Shown here one piece after another: positions 17,227 through 24,991 of a DNA stretch of 49,088 nucleotides. The notes beneath the pieces are model-generated. The model was not told the origin of the DNA, searched no databases, and saw nothing but the letters and a program-made list of their open reading frames with translations. Source of the DNA: Flavobacteriaceae bacterium (GTDB taxonomy: Bacteria > Bacteroidota > Bacteroidia > Flavobacteriales > Flavobacteriaceae); NCBI GenBank assembly GCA_030830625.1, contig JAURMQ010000110.1:1-49088 (forward strand), read 5' to 3'. A program made the translations under genes and the position numbers. Every line of letters begins with the position of its first letter. Position 1 is the first letter of the stretch.

Positions 17227-19095
17227 TTAACGGCCCAACTTCACCAAAAGCACACTGATATCGCTAGGGTTGATCCCGCTGATTCGTGAAGCCTGCGAAA
17301 GGTTGGTGGGTCTAATATAATTGAGTTTTTCCTTAGCCTCAAGTGAAAGTGAGGCGAGTATCTCGTAATCGAAATCATCTGGTATTTTGATGTGATCCAA
17401 ACGATTCAGTTTCTCTGCATTGGTTTTTTCTTTCTCGATATAACCGGAATATTTGATCTGAATCTCGGCCTGCTCGTAAACCTCTTCGCTAATGTTTTGC
17501 TCCTCTACAAAAGCCTTAATGGCGGGAATGTTTGCCAAGTGTTGACGTGTAATTTTGGGGCGTGATAATATTTTACTGAGTTTATCGGACTGTTTAACTG
17601 TCGCCGAGTCATTCTTTTCGAGAATTGGATTGACTTCTTCGGGGAAGTAACTTTGCGTTTTGAAAAACTGAACGAGTTCCTTCGTCTTGGAAGCTTTGTT
17701 CTCCACCGCTTGCAATCGCTCTTTTTTGGCCAAACCCAAATCATAAGAAAGGGGGGTCAATCGTAAATCGGCATTGTCTTGGCGTAATAAGGTCCTGAAT
17801 TCTGCCCTCGAGGTAAACATTCGGTACGGCTCCTCTGTACCTTTAGTAATCAAATCATCGATCAAGACCCCTATGTAAGCCTCATTTCTTTTGAGTACAA
17901 AAGGGGCTTTTTCAAGGGTCTTGAGGTGGGCGTTGATCCCCGCCATGAGCCCCTGAGATGCGGCTTCTTCATACCCCGTAGTTCCATTAATTTGTCCCGC
18001 AAAAAACAATCCCTCAATCAGTTTCGTCTCCAAACTACTCTTTAATTGAGTAGGGGGAAAATAATCATACTCTATGGCGTATCCCGGACGAAAAAATTTG
18101 ACGTTTTCAAACCCTTTAACCGAACGCAAGGCTTGGTACTGTATGTCCTCAGGCAGAGAAGTAGAAAAACCATTCACATAAACCTCAACCGTATCCCATC
18201 CCTCAGGTTCTACAAATATTTGATGTCTAGATTTGTCGGCAAAACGATTGATTTTGTCTTCGATAGAAGGGCAATATCTCGGTCCTGTGCTTTGTATGTT
18301 TCCATTAAACATAGGGGAACGATCAAAGCCTGTGCGTAACAGGTCATGAACCTCAGGGCTCGTATAAGTAATGTGGCAACTGCGCTGTCGCCTGAGTGGA
18401 GTGGTGTTAAGATAACTGAACTTAGAAGGGTTGATGTCGCCGGGTTGTTCTTCCATCACCTCATAGTTTAGAGAACGGCCATCCACTCTTGGGGGGGTTC
18501 CCGTTTTCATACGACCTGCTTCAAATCCCAGATTTTCCAGGCTTTGAGTAAGGCCTGTAGAAGCTTTTTCGCCTGCCCGACCGCCTCCGTAATTTTTTTC
18601 CCCTATATGGATGAGTCCATTCAAAAAAGTTCCATTGGTCAATACCACACTTTTGGAACGTATGGGTATCCCCAAAGAAGTAACCACCCCCTCAATTCGT
18701 CCATTGTTTACAATAATGTCTTGGATCATGTCTTGATAGAAATCAAGCATTTGGGTCTGCTCCAAAAGATCTCTCCACTTTTTGGCAAAAAGCATTCTAT
18801 CGGACTGTACCCTCGGGCTCCACATTGCTGGACCTTTGGAGCGATTAAGCATTTTGAATTGTATGGCAGACTCGTCCGACACAATTCCGCTGTAACCACC
18901 CAAAGCATCAATCTCCCTAACAATCTGGCCTTTGGCAATTCCTCCCATAGCGGGATTACAAGACATCTGCCCAATGGTTTGTAAATTCATGGTGACCAGG
19001 ATTGTTCTTGAACCCATATTGGCCGCAGCGGCAGCCGCCTCTGCCCCCGCATGACCTCCCCCAACAACGATTACATCGTATACTCCTTCAAACAT
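17227..19095 (-). CDS. mnmG: tRNA uridine-5-carboxymethylaminomethyl modification enzyme MnmG (GidA)
   Basis: A 622-residue FAD protein that, with MnmE, modifies wobble uridine 34 of several tRNAs. It has the dinucleotide-binding motif VVGGGHAGAEAA near residues 10-21, the family signatures GQMSCNPAMGGIAKG and GLFFAGQINGTTGYEEAASQGL, and a C-terminal helical domain. The length is typical. The start overlaps the ybeY stop by 8 bp, so the two are translationally coupled. The gene is bracketed by two parS-like sites, in keeping with the frequent origin-proximal location of gidA in bacteria. Confidence 0.97.
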   Translation of the reverse strand: MFEGVYDVIVVGGGHAGAEAAAAAANMGSRTILVTMNLQTIGQMSCNPAMGGIAKGQIVREIDALGGYSGIVSDESAIQFKMLNRSKGPAMWSPRVQSDRMLFAKKWRDLLEQTQMLDFYQDMIQDIIVNNGRIEGVVTSLGIPIRSKSVVLTNGTFLNGLIHIGEKNYGGGRAGEKASTGLTQSLENLGFEAGRMKTGTPPRVDGRSLNYEVMEEQPGDINPSKFSYLNTTPLRRQRSCHITYTSPEVHDLLRTGFDRSPMFNGNIQSTGPRYCPSIEDKINRFADKSRHQIFVEPEGWDTVEVYVNGFSTSLPEDIQYQALRSVKGFENVKFFRPGYAIEYDYFPPTQLKSSLETKLIEGLFFAGQINGTTGYEEAASQGLMAGINAHLKTLEKAPFVLKRNEAYIGVLIDDLITKGTEEPYRMFTSRAEFRTLLRQDNADLRLTPLSYDLGLAKKERLQAVENKASKTKELVQFFKTQSYFPEEVNPILEKNDSATVKQSDKLSKILSRPKITRQHLANIPAIKAFVEEQNISEEVYEQAEIQIKYSGYIEKEKTNAEKLNRLDHIKIPDDFDYEILASLSLEAKEKLNYIRPTNLSQASRISGINPSDISVLLVKLGR

Positions 19096-19513
19096 ATCCG
19101 TGTTTCACGTGGAACAAATTTATACACTCCTCCTCCTTTAATCGCATTGTATTCTTTTCTTCATCCGACTTATCGTTGTACCCCATACAATGAAGCAACG
19201 CATGTGACAATAGTCTAAGAACTTCATTTTCAATGGTTTGACCATTTAATTTGGCATTTCGACGTAATGCTGGGTAAGAAATAAAGGCCTCGGCTTGAAT
19301 CGCTTTTGTCTCTGTATAATCAAAGGTAATGATATCGGTGTCGGTATTGTGCTGGAGATACTCTTGATTAAGGGAAAATAAGGTTTCGGCGTCTACAAAG
19401 TTATATTCTAACCGATCTAAAGTATAGCCTTCCCTTTGGGCAACACTACTGAGCCAATGGGCCAAATCAGGCTCCTGAAGAGTAAGAAAATTGTCGTGAA
19501 TAAAGCTTACCAC
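19088..19513 (-). CDS. ybeY: Endoribonuclease YbeY (rRNA maturation factor)
   Basis: A 141-residue metal-dependent enzyme for 16S rRNA 3' maturation. It has TDIITFDY and the zinc segment LLSHALLHCMGYNDKSDEEKNTM. The usual third histidine (HGxLHLxGxDH) is replaced by Asn-Asp-Lys, which I believe is common in Bacteroidota YbeY. I chose GTG 19513 (MVSFIHDNF), because a promoter box at 19525-19532 lies between it and the longer start at 19549. The 3' end encodes FHVKHGYV, because it overlaps the parS-like site. Confidence 0.9.
   Translation of the reverse strand: MVSFIHDNFLTLQEPDLAHWLSSVAQREGYTLDRLEYNFVDAETLFSLNQEYLQHNTDTDIITFDYTETKAIQAEAFISYPALRRNAKLNGQTIENEVLRLLSHALLHCMGYNDKSDEEKNTMRLKEEECINLFHVKHGYV
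19101..19116 (-). promoter_or_regulatory. parS site (exact consensus match) in the 3' end of ybeY
   Basis: The minus strand reads TGTTCCACGTGAAACA, which matches TGTTNCACGTGAAACA at all 16 positions. ParB binding at such sites nucleates partition complexes near the replication origin. No parA or parB is in the window. Confidence 0.8.
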
Positions 19514-19524
19514 GGTTTTTTTTA

Positions 19525-19532
19525 CAAATATA
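19525..19532 (-). promoter_or_regulatory. -7 promoter box for ybeY-mnmG operon
   Basis: The minus strand reads TATATTTG (TAnnTTTG), 11 nt before the GTG start at 19513. It supports that start. Confidence 0.5.
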
Positions 19533-19577
19533 GAACAAAGAAAAAACAAATAATTTCATTGGAGTAAACCTTGATGT

Positions 19578-19585
19578 TATCTTTG
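19578..19585 (+). promoter_or_regulatory. -7 promoter box for gltX
   Basis: TATCTTTG matches TAnnTTTG and ends 12 nt before ATG 19598. It lies downstream of the in-frame start codons near 19571, which it therefore argues against. Confidence 0.55.
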
Positions 19586-19597
19586 ATAAAAAAAAGA

Positions 19598-21076
19598 ATG
19601 AGTGTTCGCGTAAGATTTGCACCCAGTCCCACAGGGGCGCTTCATATTGGAGGCTTAAGAACGGCATTGTACAATTACCTCTTTGCCAAAAGCAAAGGAG
19701 GAAAATTCATACTCAGAATTGAGGATACCGATCAGAATCGTAAAGTTGAAAAGGCCGAAGCCTATATCGTAGAGGCCCTAAATTGGAGTGGTCTTGTGCC
19801 TGACGAAGGGCCTTCAGTAGGTGGAGAATATGGCCCTTACAGGCAAAGCGAAAGAAAAAACATTTATAGAGACCATATCGAAATGCTCATTGAAAAGGGA
19901 AAAGCTTATTACGCATTCGATACAGCCGAAGAATTATCAATAATCAGAACCCATTACGAAGAACAGAAAAAAACGTTTAAATATGGCGCTCACAATCGTA
20001 TGCAATTCAACAACTCTTTGACTCAAAAAAAGGAGAAAACCCAAGAGTTGATAGAAACCATTCCCTATGTTATTCGCTTAAAAGTTGAAGAGGGCAAAAC
20101 CATAAAAGTAGAAGACGGTGTTAGAGGGTTTATAGAAACTCAAAGTGGTGAAATTGACGATAAGATATTGCTCAAAGCGGATGGGATGCCCACCTATCAT
20201 TTTGCGAATGTGGTGGATGACCACCTCATGGAAATTTCTCATGTCATACGAGGAGAAGAATGGCTACCTTCGCTTCCCTTGCATCAAATGATTTATGATG
20301 CGTTTGAGTGGACAGCTCCGAAATTTATGCACCTCCCTTTGATACTCAAACCACAAGGAAAAGGAAAGTTGTCAAAAAGAGATGGGGAAAAAATGGGATT
20401 TCCTGTTTATCCTCTACAATGGGAAAATTTTGAAGGATTTAAAGAAAGAGGTTTTTTGCCTGAAGCGTTGATGAACTATTTGGCGCTTTTGGGATGGAAC
20501 CCTGGAACAGAAGAAGAAATTTTTAAAAAAGAAGATTTAATTAAAATCTTTAACCCGGAGAAAATTCAAAAGGGGGGGGCGAAATTTGATTTTGAAAAGG
20601 CCAAGTGGGTAAATCATAAATTTTTGGAAATTACAGCCCCGAAAATCATTTTAGAGCGATTTCCTGAGTTTTTAGATTACCTGCCTTACGATTGGTCTGA
20701 AAAAAAGAGAAGTGACGTCTACGCCCTTCTGAGGGATCGGTTATTTTTACTGAATGAATTCAAAGTAGAGTCTGAGCTTTTTTGGAAAGACCCAAAAGAA
20801 TACGACTCGAAGGTTTTGGATAAAATTCTAAAACACAACCCTAAAAAAATTATTTCTCAATTCGTACGATTTGCACAAGAGGATATTCCTGTTAATGAAT
20901 GGAAAGAACGTATTCAAAAATGGAACGAGAATGAAGGCTTACCTTTTGGAGCCATTATGCAAAGTTTACGATTGGCCATTGTGGGAAATTTAAGCGGGCC
21001 AGATATTTTTAACATTTGCGAGATTATCGGAAATGAGATAACTTTAGTAAGACTTGAAAATTTTATTATTCACTAA
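19598..21076 (+). CDS. gltX: Glutamyl-tRNA synthetase
   Basis: A 492-residue class I synthetase charging tRNA-Glu. The HIGH motif is in RFAPSPTGALHIGGLRTAL, and the KMSKS-type loop is GKLSKRDGEKMGFP. FILRIEDTDQNR is also present. The start MSVRVRFAPSPTG (19598) matches the family and the promoter position. The SPFH gene starts 10 bp after its stop on the same strand. Confidence 0.97.
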   Translation: MSVRVRFAPSPTGALHIGGLRTALYNYLFAKSKGGKFILRIEDTDQNRKVEKAEAYIVEALNWSGLVPDEGPSVGGEYGPYRQSERKNIYRDHIEMLIEKGKAYYAFDTAEELSIIRTHYEEQKKTFKYGAHNRMQFNNSLTQKKEKTQELIETIPYVIRLKVEEGKTIKVEDGVRGFIETQSGEIDDKILLKADGMPTYHFANVVDDHLMEISHVIRGEEWLPSLPLHQMIYDAFEWTAPKFMHLPLILKPQGKGKLSKRDGEKMGFPVYPLQWENFEGFKERGFLPEALMNYLALLGWNPGTEEEIFKKEDLIKIFNPEKIQKGGAKFDFEKAKWVNHKFLEITAPKIILERFPEFLDYLPYDWSEKKRSDVYALLRDRLFLLNEFKVESELFWKDPKEYDSKVLDKILKHNPKKIISQFVRFAQEDIPVNEWKERIQKWNENEGLPFGAIMQSLRLAIVGNLSGPDIFNICEIIGNEITLVRLENFIIH

Positions 21077-21086
21077 CCTAAAAAAC

Positions 21087-22013
21087 ATGAATTTATCTAC
21101 TTACGTAATTATCTTATTTGTTGTACTCTTTTTACTTTCGGGTGTGTTTGTTGTCAAACAACAAACTTCAGCTTTGATCGAACGATTCGGAAAGTTCATT
21201 GCTTTTCGCAATCCCGGTTTGCATTTTAAAATTCCACTCATTGATAAGATTGCTGGAAGAGTTAGTCTGAGAGTTTTACAACTCGATGTAATCGTTGAAA
21301 CCAAAACCAAAGATGACGTTTTTGTTAAGCTTAAAGTTTCGGTTCAATACAAAATTCTTCCCGATCATGTTTACGATGCGTTTTACAAATTAGACTTTCC
21401 TCAAGACCAAATTACTTCGTATGTCTTCGACGTTGTTCGGGCAGTGGTCCCTAAAATGAGACTGGACGATGTATTTGAAAAGAAAGATGAAATTGCGAAT
21501 GCCGTAAAAGGCGAATTGAATGATGCCATGATCAATTATGGATATGATATCATCAAAGCTTTGGTTACCGACATTGACCCTGATGCAGAGGTTAAAACTG
21601 CCATGAACAGAATTAATGCCGCCGAACGCCAGAAGATTGCAGCTCAATATGAAGGAGATGCAGCAAGGATTTTGATCGTAGAAAAGGCCAAGGCTGAAGC
21701 TCAAAGTAAAAGGCTACAAGGCCAAGGAATTGCCGACCAGCGAAGGGAAATTGCAAGGGGGCTTGAAGAGTCTGTCGATGTGTTAAATAATGTAGGGATC
21801 AATTCTCAAGAGGCATCTGCGCTTATTGTAGTTACCCAACATTATGATACCTTACAATCTATTGGAGAAGCTACCAACAGTAATTTAATCTTATTGCCTA
21901 ATTCTCCACAAGCGGGAAGTGATATGTTGAATAATATGGTCGCTTCTTTTACTGCCAGCAACCAAATTGGAGAGGCCATGAAGAAAGAAAATCTAAAAAA
22001 GAAAGGAGAATAA
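21087..22013 (+). CDS. SPFH/band 7 family protein (stomatin-like)
   Basis: A 308-residue protein. One N-terminal membrane anchor (YVIILFVVLFLLSGVFVV) is followed by the band 7 domain (ALIERFGKFIAFRNPGLHFKIPLIDKI) and a long alanine/glutamate-rich helix (AAERQKIAAQYEGDAARILIVEKAKAEAQ). These proteins form membrane-associated oligomeric cages or microdomains. I chose ATG 21087 (MNLSTYV) as the start, 10 bp after gltX, so the two are likely one operon. The gene is convergent with glnS with 1 bp between stops. Confidence 0.9.
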   Translation: MNLSTYVIILFVVLFLLSGVFVVKQQTSALIERFGKFIAFRNPGLHFKIPLIDKIAGRVSLRVLQLDVIVETKTKDDVFVKLKVSVQYKILPDHVYDAFYKLDFPQDQITSYVFDVVRAVVPKMRLDDVFEKKDEIANAVKGELNDAMINYGYDIIKALVTDIDPDAEVKTAMNRINAAERQKIAAQYEGDAARILIVEKAKAEAQSKRLQGQGIADQRREIARGLEESVDVLNNVGINSQEASALIVVTQHYDTLQSIGEATNSNLILLPNSPQAGSDMLNNMVASFTASNQIGEAMKKENLKKKGE

Positions 22014-22014
22014 G

Positions 22015-23682
22015 TTAACTCTTTTTCCAAGTATCTCTAAGGCCCACAGTCTTGTTAAAAACCAAGGTCCCTCCTTCGCTTTTGCTGTCTAATATAAAAT
22101 AGCCCAAGCGTTGGAACTGAAATTGGGCGCCCTCTTTTGCGCTTACTACGCTGGGTTCAATGTAGCCCTTTACTTCACTGTGGGAATCTGGATTAATGAA
22201 TTGAGTTGGGTCTTCATCTTTATTTTTGTCTGGCTCCTCAACTGAAAATAATCGGTCGTAAAGGTTTACGGTAATCGGTTTAGCGTGTTCTATAGATACC
22301 CAGTGCAAAGTTCCTTTGACTTTTCTTTGGCTTTCTTCGGTTCCTGATCCGCTCCTACTCATGGGATCATAGGAACAAATGATTTCGGTAATATTTCCTT
22401 GAGCGTCTTTGATGACGTCTTCACCTTTGATAATGTATGCGTTTTTTAATCGTACTTCTTTACCCAAGGAAAGTCTAAAAAATTTTCGGTTGGCCTCTTC
22501 TTTAAAATCCTCTCTTTCTATATACAGACTCCCCGAAAAGGGAAGGTCCCTACAACCCGAATTTTCGTCCTCAGGATTGTTCTCGGCACTGAGAAATTCC
22601 GTTTGTCCTTCTGGATAATTCTTAATTGTTAATTTCACCGCATCCAAAACCGCCATAACTCTTGGAGCAATTTTATTTAAATGATCCCGAACACAAAACT
22701 CCAAAAGAGAGACATCGATAAGGTTGTCTCTTTTAGCCACACCCGCAGTATTGACAAAATTTTGCAATGACTCGGGCGTATAGCCTCTTTTTCTTAATCC
22801 ACTAATGGTAGGCATTCTGGGATCGTCCCATCCGGTAACATGGCCTTGGTCAATTAAGTTTTTTAATTTTCTTTTACTCATCACCGTATAAGAAAGATTT
22901 AGGCGTGCAAATTCTCTTTGTTTAGGGCGAAAGTGCTCTTTTCGAAAAAGGGATTCTAAAAACCAATCATACAATTCACGATGCGGTTTGAACTCGAGCG
23001 AACACAAAGAATGGGAAATTTTTTCAATATAATCCGATTCACCGTGGGTCCAATCGTACATGGGATAAATACACCACTCTTCTCCTGTTCTATGATGACT
23101 TTTGAACAAAATTCTGTACATGACAGGATCCCTCAAAAGCATATTGGGAGAAGCCATATCGATTTTCGCTCGGAGTACGTGACTCCCTTCGGCGTGCTTA
23201 CCCTCCTTCATTTCTTGAAAAAGCATAAGGTTTTCTTCCACGGAACGGCTGCGAAATGGACTGGGTACTCCCGGCAGAGTAGGTGTGCCTTTTTGATCGG
23301 ATATCTGCTCGGATGTTTGAGAATCTACATAGGCTAATCCCTTGTTAATCAATATTTTAGACCAATCAAAGAGTTGAGAAAAATAATCAGACGCATAACA
23401 TTCTTTGTCCCAATGAAATCCCAACCATTCTATATCATTTTTGATGGCCTCTACAAATTGGCTTTCCTCTTTGGCGGGGTTGGTGTCGTCAAACCTTAAA
23501 TTGACCGGGGCTTTGTAACGATGCCCTAAATTGAAGTTAAGACAAATGGCTTTGATGTGACCTATGTGCAGATACCCATTGGGTTCTGGGGGGAACCGGA
23601 ATCTCAATTGGTCTCGGGAAAGACCCGATCTCAGATCCTCTTCGATGATGTGTTCAATAAAATTGAGCGGCTTTTCTGACAT
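22015..23682 (-). CDS. glnS: Glutaminyl-tRNA synthetase
   Basis: A 555-residue class I synthetase. The HIGH motif is in FPPEPNGYLHIGHIKAICLN, the KMSKS loop is YTVMSKRKLKNLI, and the C-terminal anticodon-binding beta barrels are present. The length is normal. I chose ATG 23682 (MSEKPLNF), since a promoter box at 23695-23702 overlaps the longer start at 23697. Its presence means the organism charges tRNA-Gln directly rather than only through the amidotransferase path. Confidence 0.97.
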   Translation of the reverse strand: MSEKPLNFIEHIIEEDLRSGLSRDQLRFRFPPEPNGYLHIGHIKAICLNFNLGHRYKAPVNLRFDDTNPAKEESQFVEAIKNDIEWLGFHWDKECYASDYFSQLFDWSKILINKGLAYVDSQTSEQISDQKGTPTLPGVPSPFRSRSVEENLMLFQEMKEGKHAEGSHVLRAKIDMASPNMLLRDPVMYRILFKSHHRTGEEWCIYPMYDWTHGESDYIEKISHSLCSLEFKPHRELYDWFLESLFRKEHFRPKQREFARLNLSYTVMSKRKLKNLIDQGHVTGWDDPRMPTISGLRKRGYTPESLQNFVNTAGVAKRDNLIDVSLLEFCVRDHLNKIAPRVMAVLDAVKLTIKNYPEGQTEFLSAENNPEDENSGCRDLPFSGSLYIEREDFKEEANRKFFRLSLGKEVRLKNAYIIKGEDVIKDAQGNITEIICSYDPMSRSGSGTEESQRKVKGTLHWVSIEHAKPITVNLYDRLFSVEEPDKNKDEDPTQFINPDSHSEVKGYIEPSVVSAKEGAQFQFQRLGYFILDSKSEGGTLVFNKTVGLRDTWKKS

Positions 23683-23694
23683 CTTAACTTTTGA

Positions 23695-23702
23695 CAAAGA
23701 TA
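23695..23702 (-). promoter_or_regulatory. -7 promoter box for glnS
   Basis: The minus strand reads TATCTTTG (TAnnTTTG), 12 nt before ATG 23682. Confidence 0.5.
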
Positions 23703-23742
23703 TTAAAAGGCTTAATCATTAAATATAATAATGTGGTTATTA

Positions 23743-23750
23743 TATATTTG
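23743..23750 (+). promoter_or_regulatory. -7 promoter box for folB
   Basis: TATATTTG matches TAnnTTTG and ends 14 nt before ATG 23765. Confidence 0.5.
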
Positions 23751-23764
23751 CTGAAATCTTCAGG

Positions 23765-24121
23765 ATGGGAAAAGTAATATTAAACAACATCAGAGTCTAT
23801 GCGTTTCACGGGTGTATGGAGGAAGAAGAAAGAATTGGCAGCGATTACATTGTAAATCTTTCAGTAGGGGCAAATATGGATTTGCCTTCTGAATCGGACA
23901 AGCTTGAAGATGCAGTAGATTATGTAAAATTGAATGCCGTCGTAAAGGAAGAAATGTTGGTTCGCTCAAAACTACTGGAACATGTTGCCCAACGCATCAT
24001 TAATAGAGTGTTTAGCGGATTCAATGAGGTTAAAAGTGTAGTGGTAACTGTTGCTAAACAAAACCCTCCTATAGGTGGAGATGTAAAAGAAGTTTGTGTT
24101 CGTTTAAAAGAAAAACGCTAA
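23765..24121 (+). CDS. folB: Dihydroneopterin aldolase
   Basis: A 118-residue enzyme of folate synthesis that cleaves dihydroneopterin to the hydroxymethyl pterin and glycolaldehyde. It has the family pattern VILNNIRVYAFHGCMEEEERIGSDY, DAVDYVKLNAVV and the C-terminal KQNPPIGGDVKEVCVRLK. The length is typical. tRNA-Cys starts 38 bp downstream on the same strand. The gene diverges from glnS. Confidence 0.95.
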   Translation: MGKVILNNIRVYAFHGCMEEEERIGSDYIVNLSVGANMDLPSESDKLEDAVDYVKLNAVVKEEMLVRSKLLEHVAQRIINRVFSGFNEVKSVVVTVAKQNPPIGGDVKEVCVRLKEKR

Positions 24122-24145
24122 TACCGAAAAAGGTTAAAATTTTAC

Positions 24146-24153
24146 TATTTTTG
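24146..24153 (+). promoter_or_regulatory. -7 promoter box for tRNA-Cys
   Basis: TATTTTTG matches TAnnTTTG and lies 6 nt before the first base of the tRNA, so transcription could begin at or within a few bases of the mature 5' end. Confidence 0.45.
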
Positions 24154-24159
24154 CCACAT

Positions 24160-24230
24160 GGCATCGTGGCCGAGTGGCTAGGCAGAGCTCTGCAAAAGCT
24201 TGTACAGCGGTTCGAATCCGCTCGATGCCT
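24160..24230 (+). tRNA. tRNA-Cys (anticodon GCA)
   Basis: A 71-nt cloverleaf. The acceptor arms GGCATCG and CGATGCC pair over 7 bp. The anticodon stem GAGCT/AGCTT has the loop CTGCAAA (anticodon GCA), and the T stem AGCGG/CCGCT has the loop TTCGAAT. The discriminator base is T, the known identity element for Cys. CCA is not encoded. An intrinsic terminator follows. Confidence 0.96.
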
Positions 24231-24236
24231 CTTCTT

Positions 24237-24260
24237 CCCGTTTTACAAACGGGATTTTTT
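24237..24260 (+). terminator. Rho-independent terminator after tRNA-Cys
   Basis: A 7-bp perfect stem CCCGTTT/AAACGGG with a 3-base loop, followed by ATTTTTT. It runs into the stop codon of the convergent DUF2807 gene. Confidence 0.85.
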
Positions 24261-24957
24261 ATTTCATTTCAAAAATTTGCCCCCCAATGGTCTTTTTGGT
24301 AACCATCTTTTTAGGGTTACCATAAATTCTAATAATGCCTCCTGCCGTAACTTTAGCTTCTAATAAAGTTGAGGCGTAAACATAAGAGAGTCCACCAGCC
24401 GTAACGCTTACTTTTGTTTGCTCTGTCTGAAGATTTTCGGCTTCACAAGACCCTCCGCTACTTACGGCGGTTTGGTGATTGGTCACTTTACCTGTGACGA
24501 ATAGCTTACCCCCAGAGTTTATGGTAGAGGTTAACTTTTCGCCTTCGAACTGAAAATTCATCGTGGACCCTTCTTGGATTTTAAGGGAAATGCTGGTTTG
24601 GCGGTAAGTGCTGTCTGTCTCCAGTTTTGATCCTTGATACAAGCTAATTTCATCCAAATCTGCTGTATGATAAATCTCGACATAGGTAAAAGACGGATTG
24701 AGTATATGTTCTAAAGAATGCCTTATTTTTAGGGTTTCTCTTTTTATTACAGCTACAACATCATTTCTATCCTCTCCGCCAATTACAACCTTATTCTCTT
24801 TTGCGGGGATGAGCTTTACTTCTATTCCAGAGTAAATTTTGAGGTTTATAAATTCGTTTAATCCGAGAGTTCTTTCAGATAGGGCGCTTGTCTCTTGTGC
24901 TTGAGAATAGAAAGAAAGAGAAAGGAATAAATAGCTATACAATAGCGAACGTGACAT
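24259..24957 (-). CDS. DUF2807 (GIN domain) exported protein
   Basis: A 232-residue protein with a signal peptide (LLYSYLFLSLSFYSQAQ) and a repetitive beta-rich body, in which short strands with Ser/Thr/Gly turns recur (TINSGGKLFVTGKV, AVSSGGSCEAENL, VTAGGLSYVYASTL, VTAGGIIRIYG). This is the head GIN domain of DUF2807, a putative beta-helix auto-transporter adhesin-like fold common in Bacteroidota. It is likely periplasmic or on the cell surface. It lies 34 bp after rnr on the same strand. Confidence 0.85.
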   Translation of the reverse strand: MSRSLLYSYLFLSLSFYSQAQETSALSERTLGLNEFINLKIYSGIEVKLIPAKENKVVIGGEDRNDVVAVIKRETLKIRHSLEHILNPSFTYVEIYHTADLDEISLYQGSKLETDSTYRQTSISLKIQEGSTMNFQFEGEKLTSTINSGGKLFVTGKVTNHQTAVSSGGSCEAENLQTEQTKVSVTAGGLSYVYASTLLEAKVTAGGIIRIYGNPKKMVTKKTIGGQIFEMK

Positions 24958-24991
24958 ATGCTTTGGGTTTATTATTTATAAAATTAAATAA

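Noticed and set aside
24094-24363. An 89-codon plus-strand ORF
   Set aside because: It spans tRNA-Cys and its terminator and overlaps folB and the DUF2807 gene.
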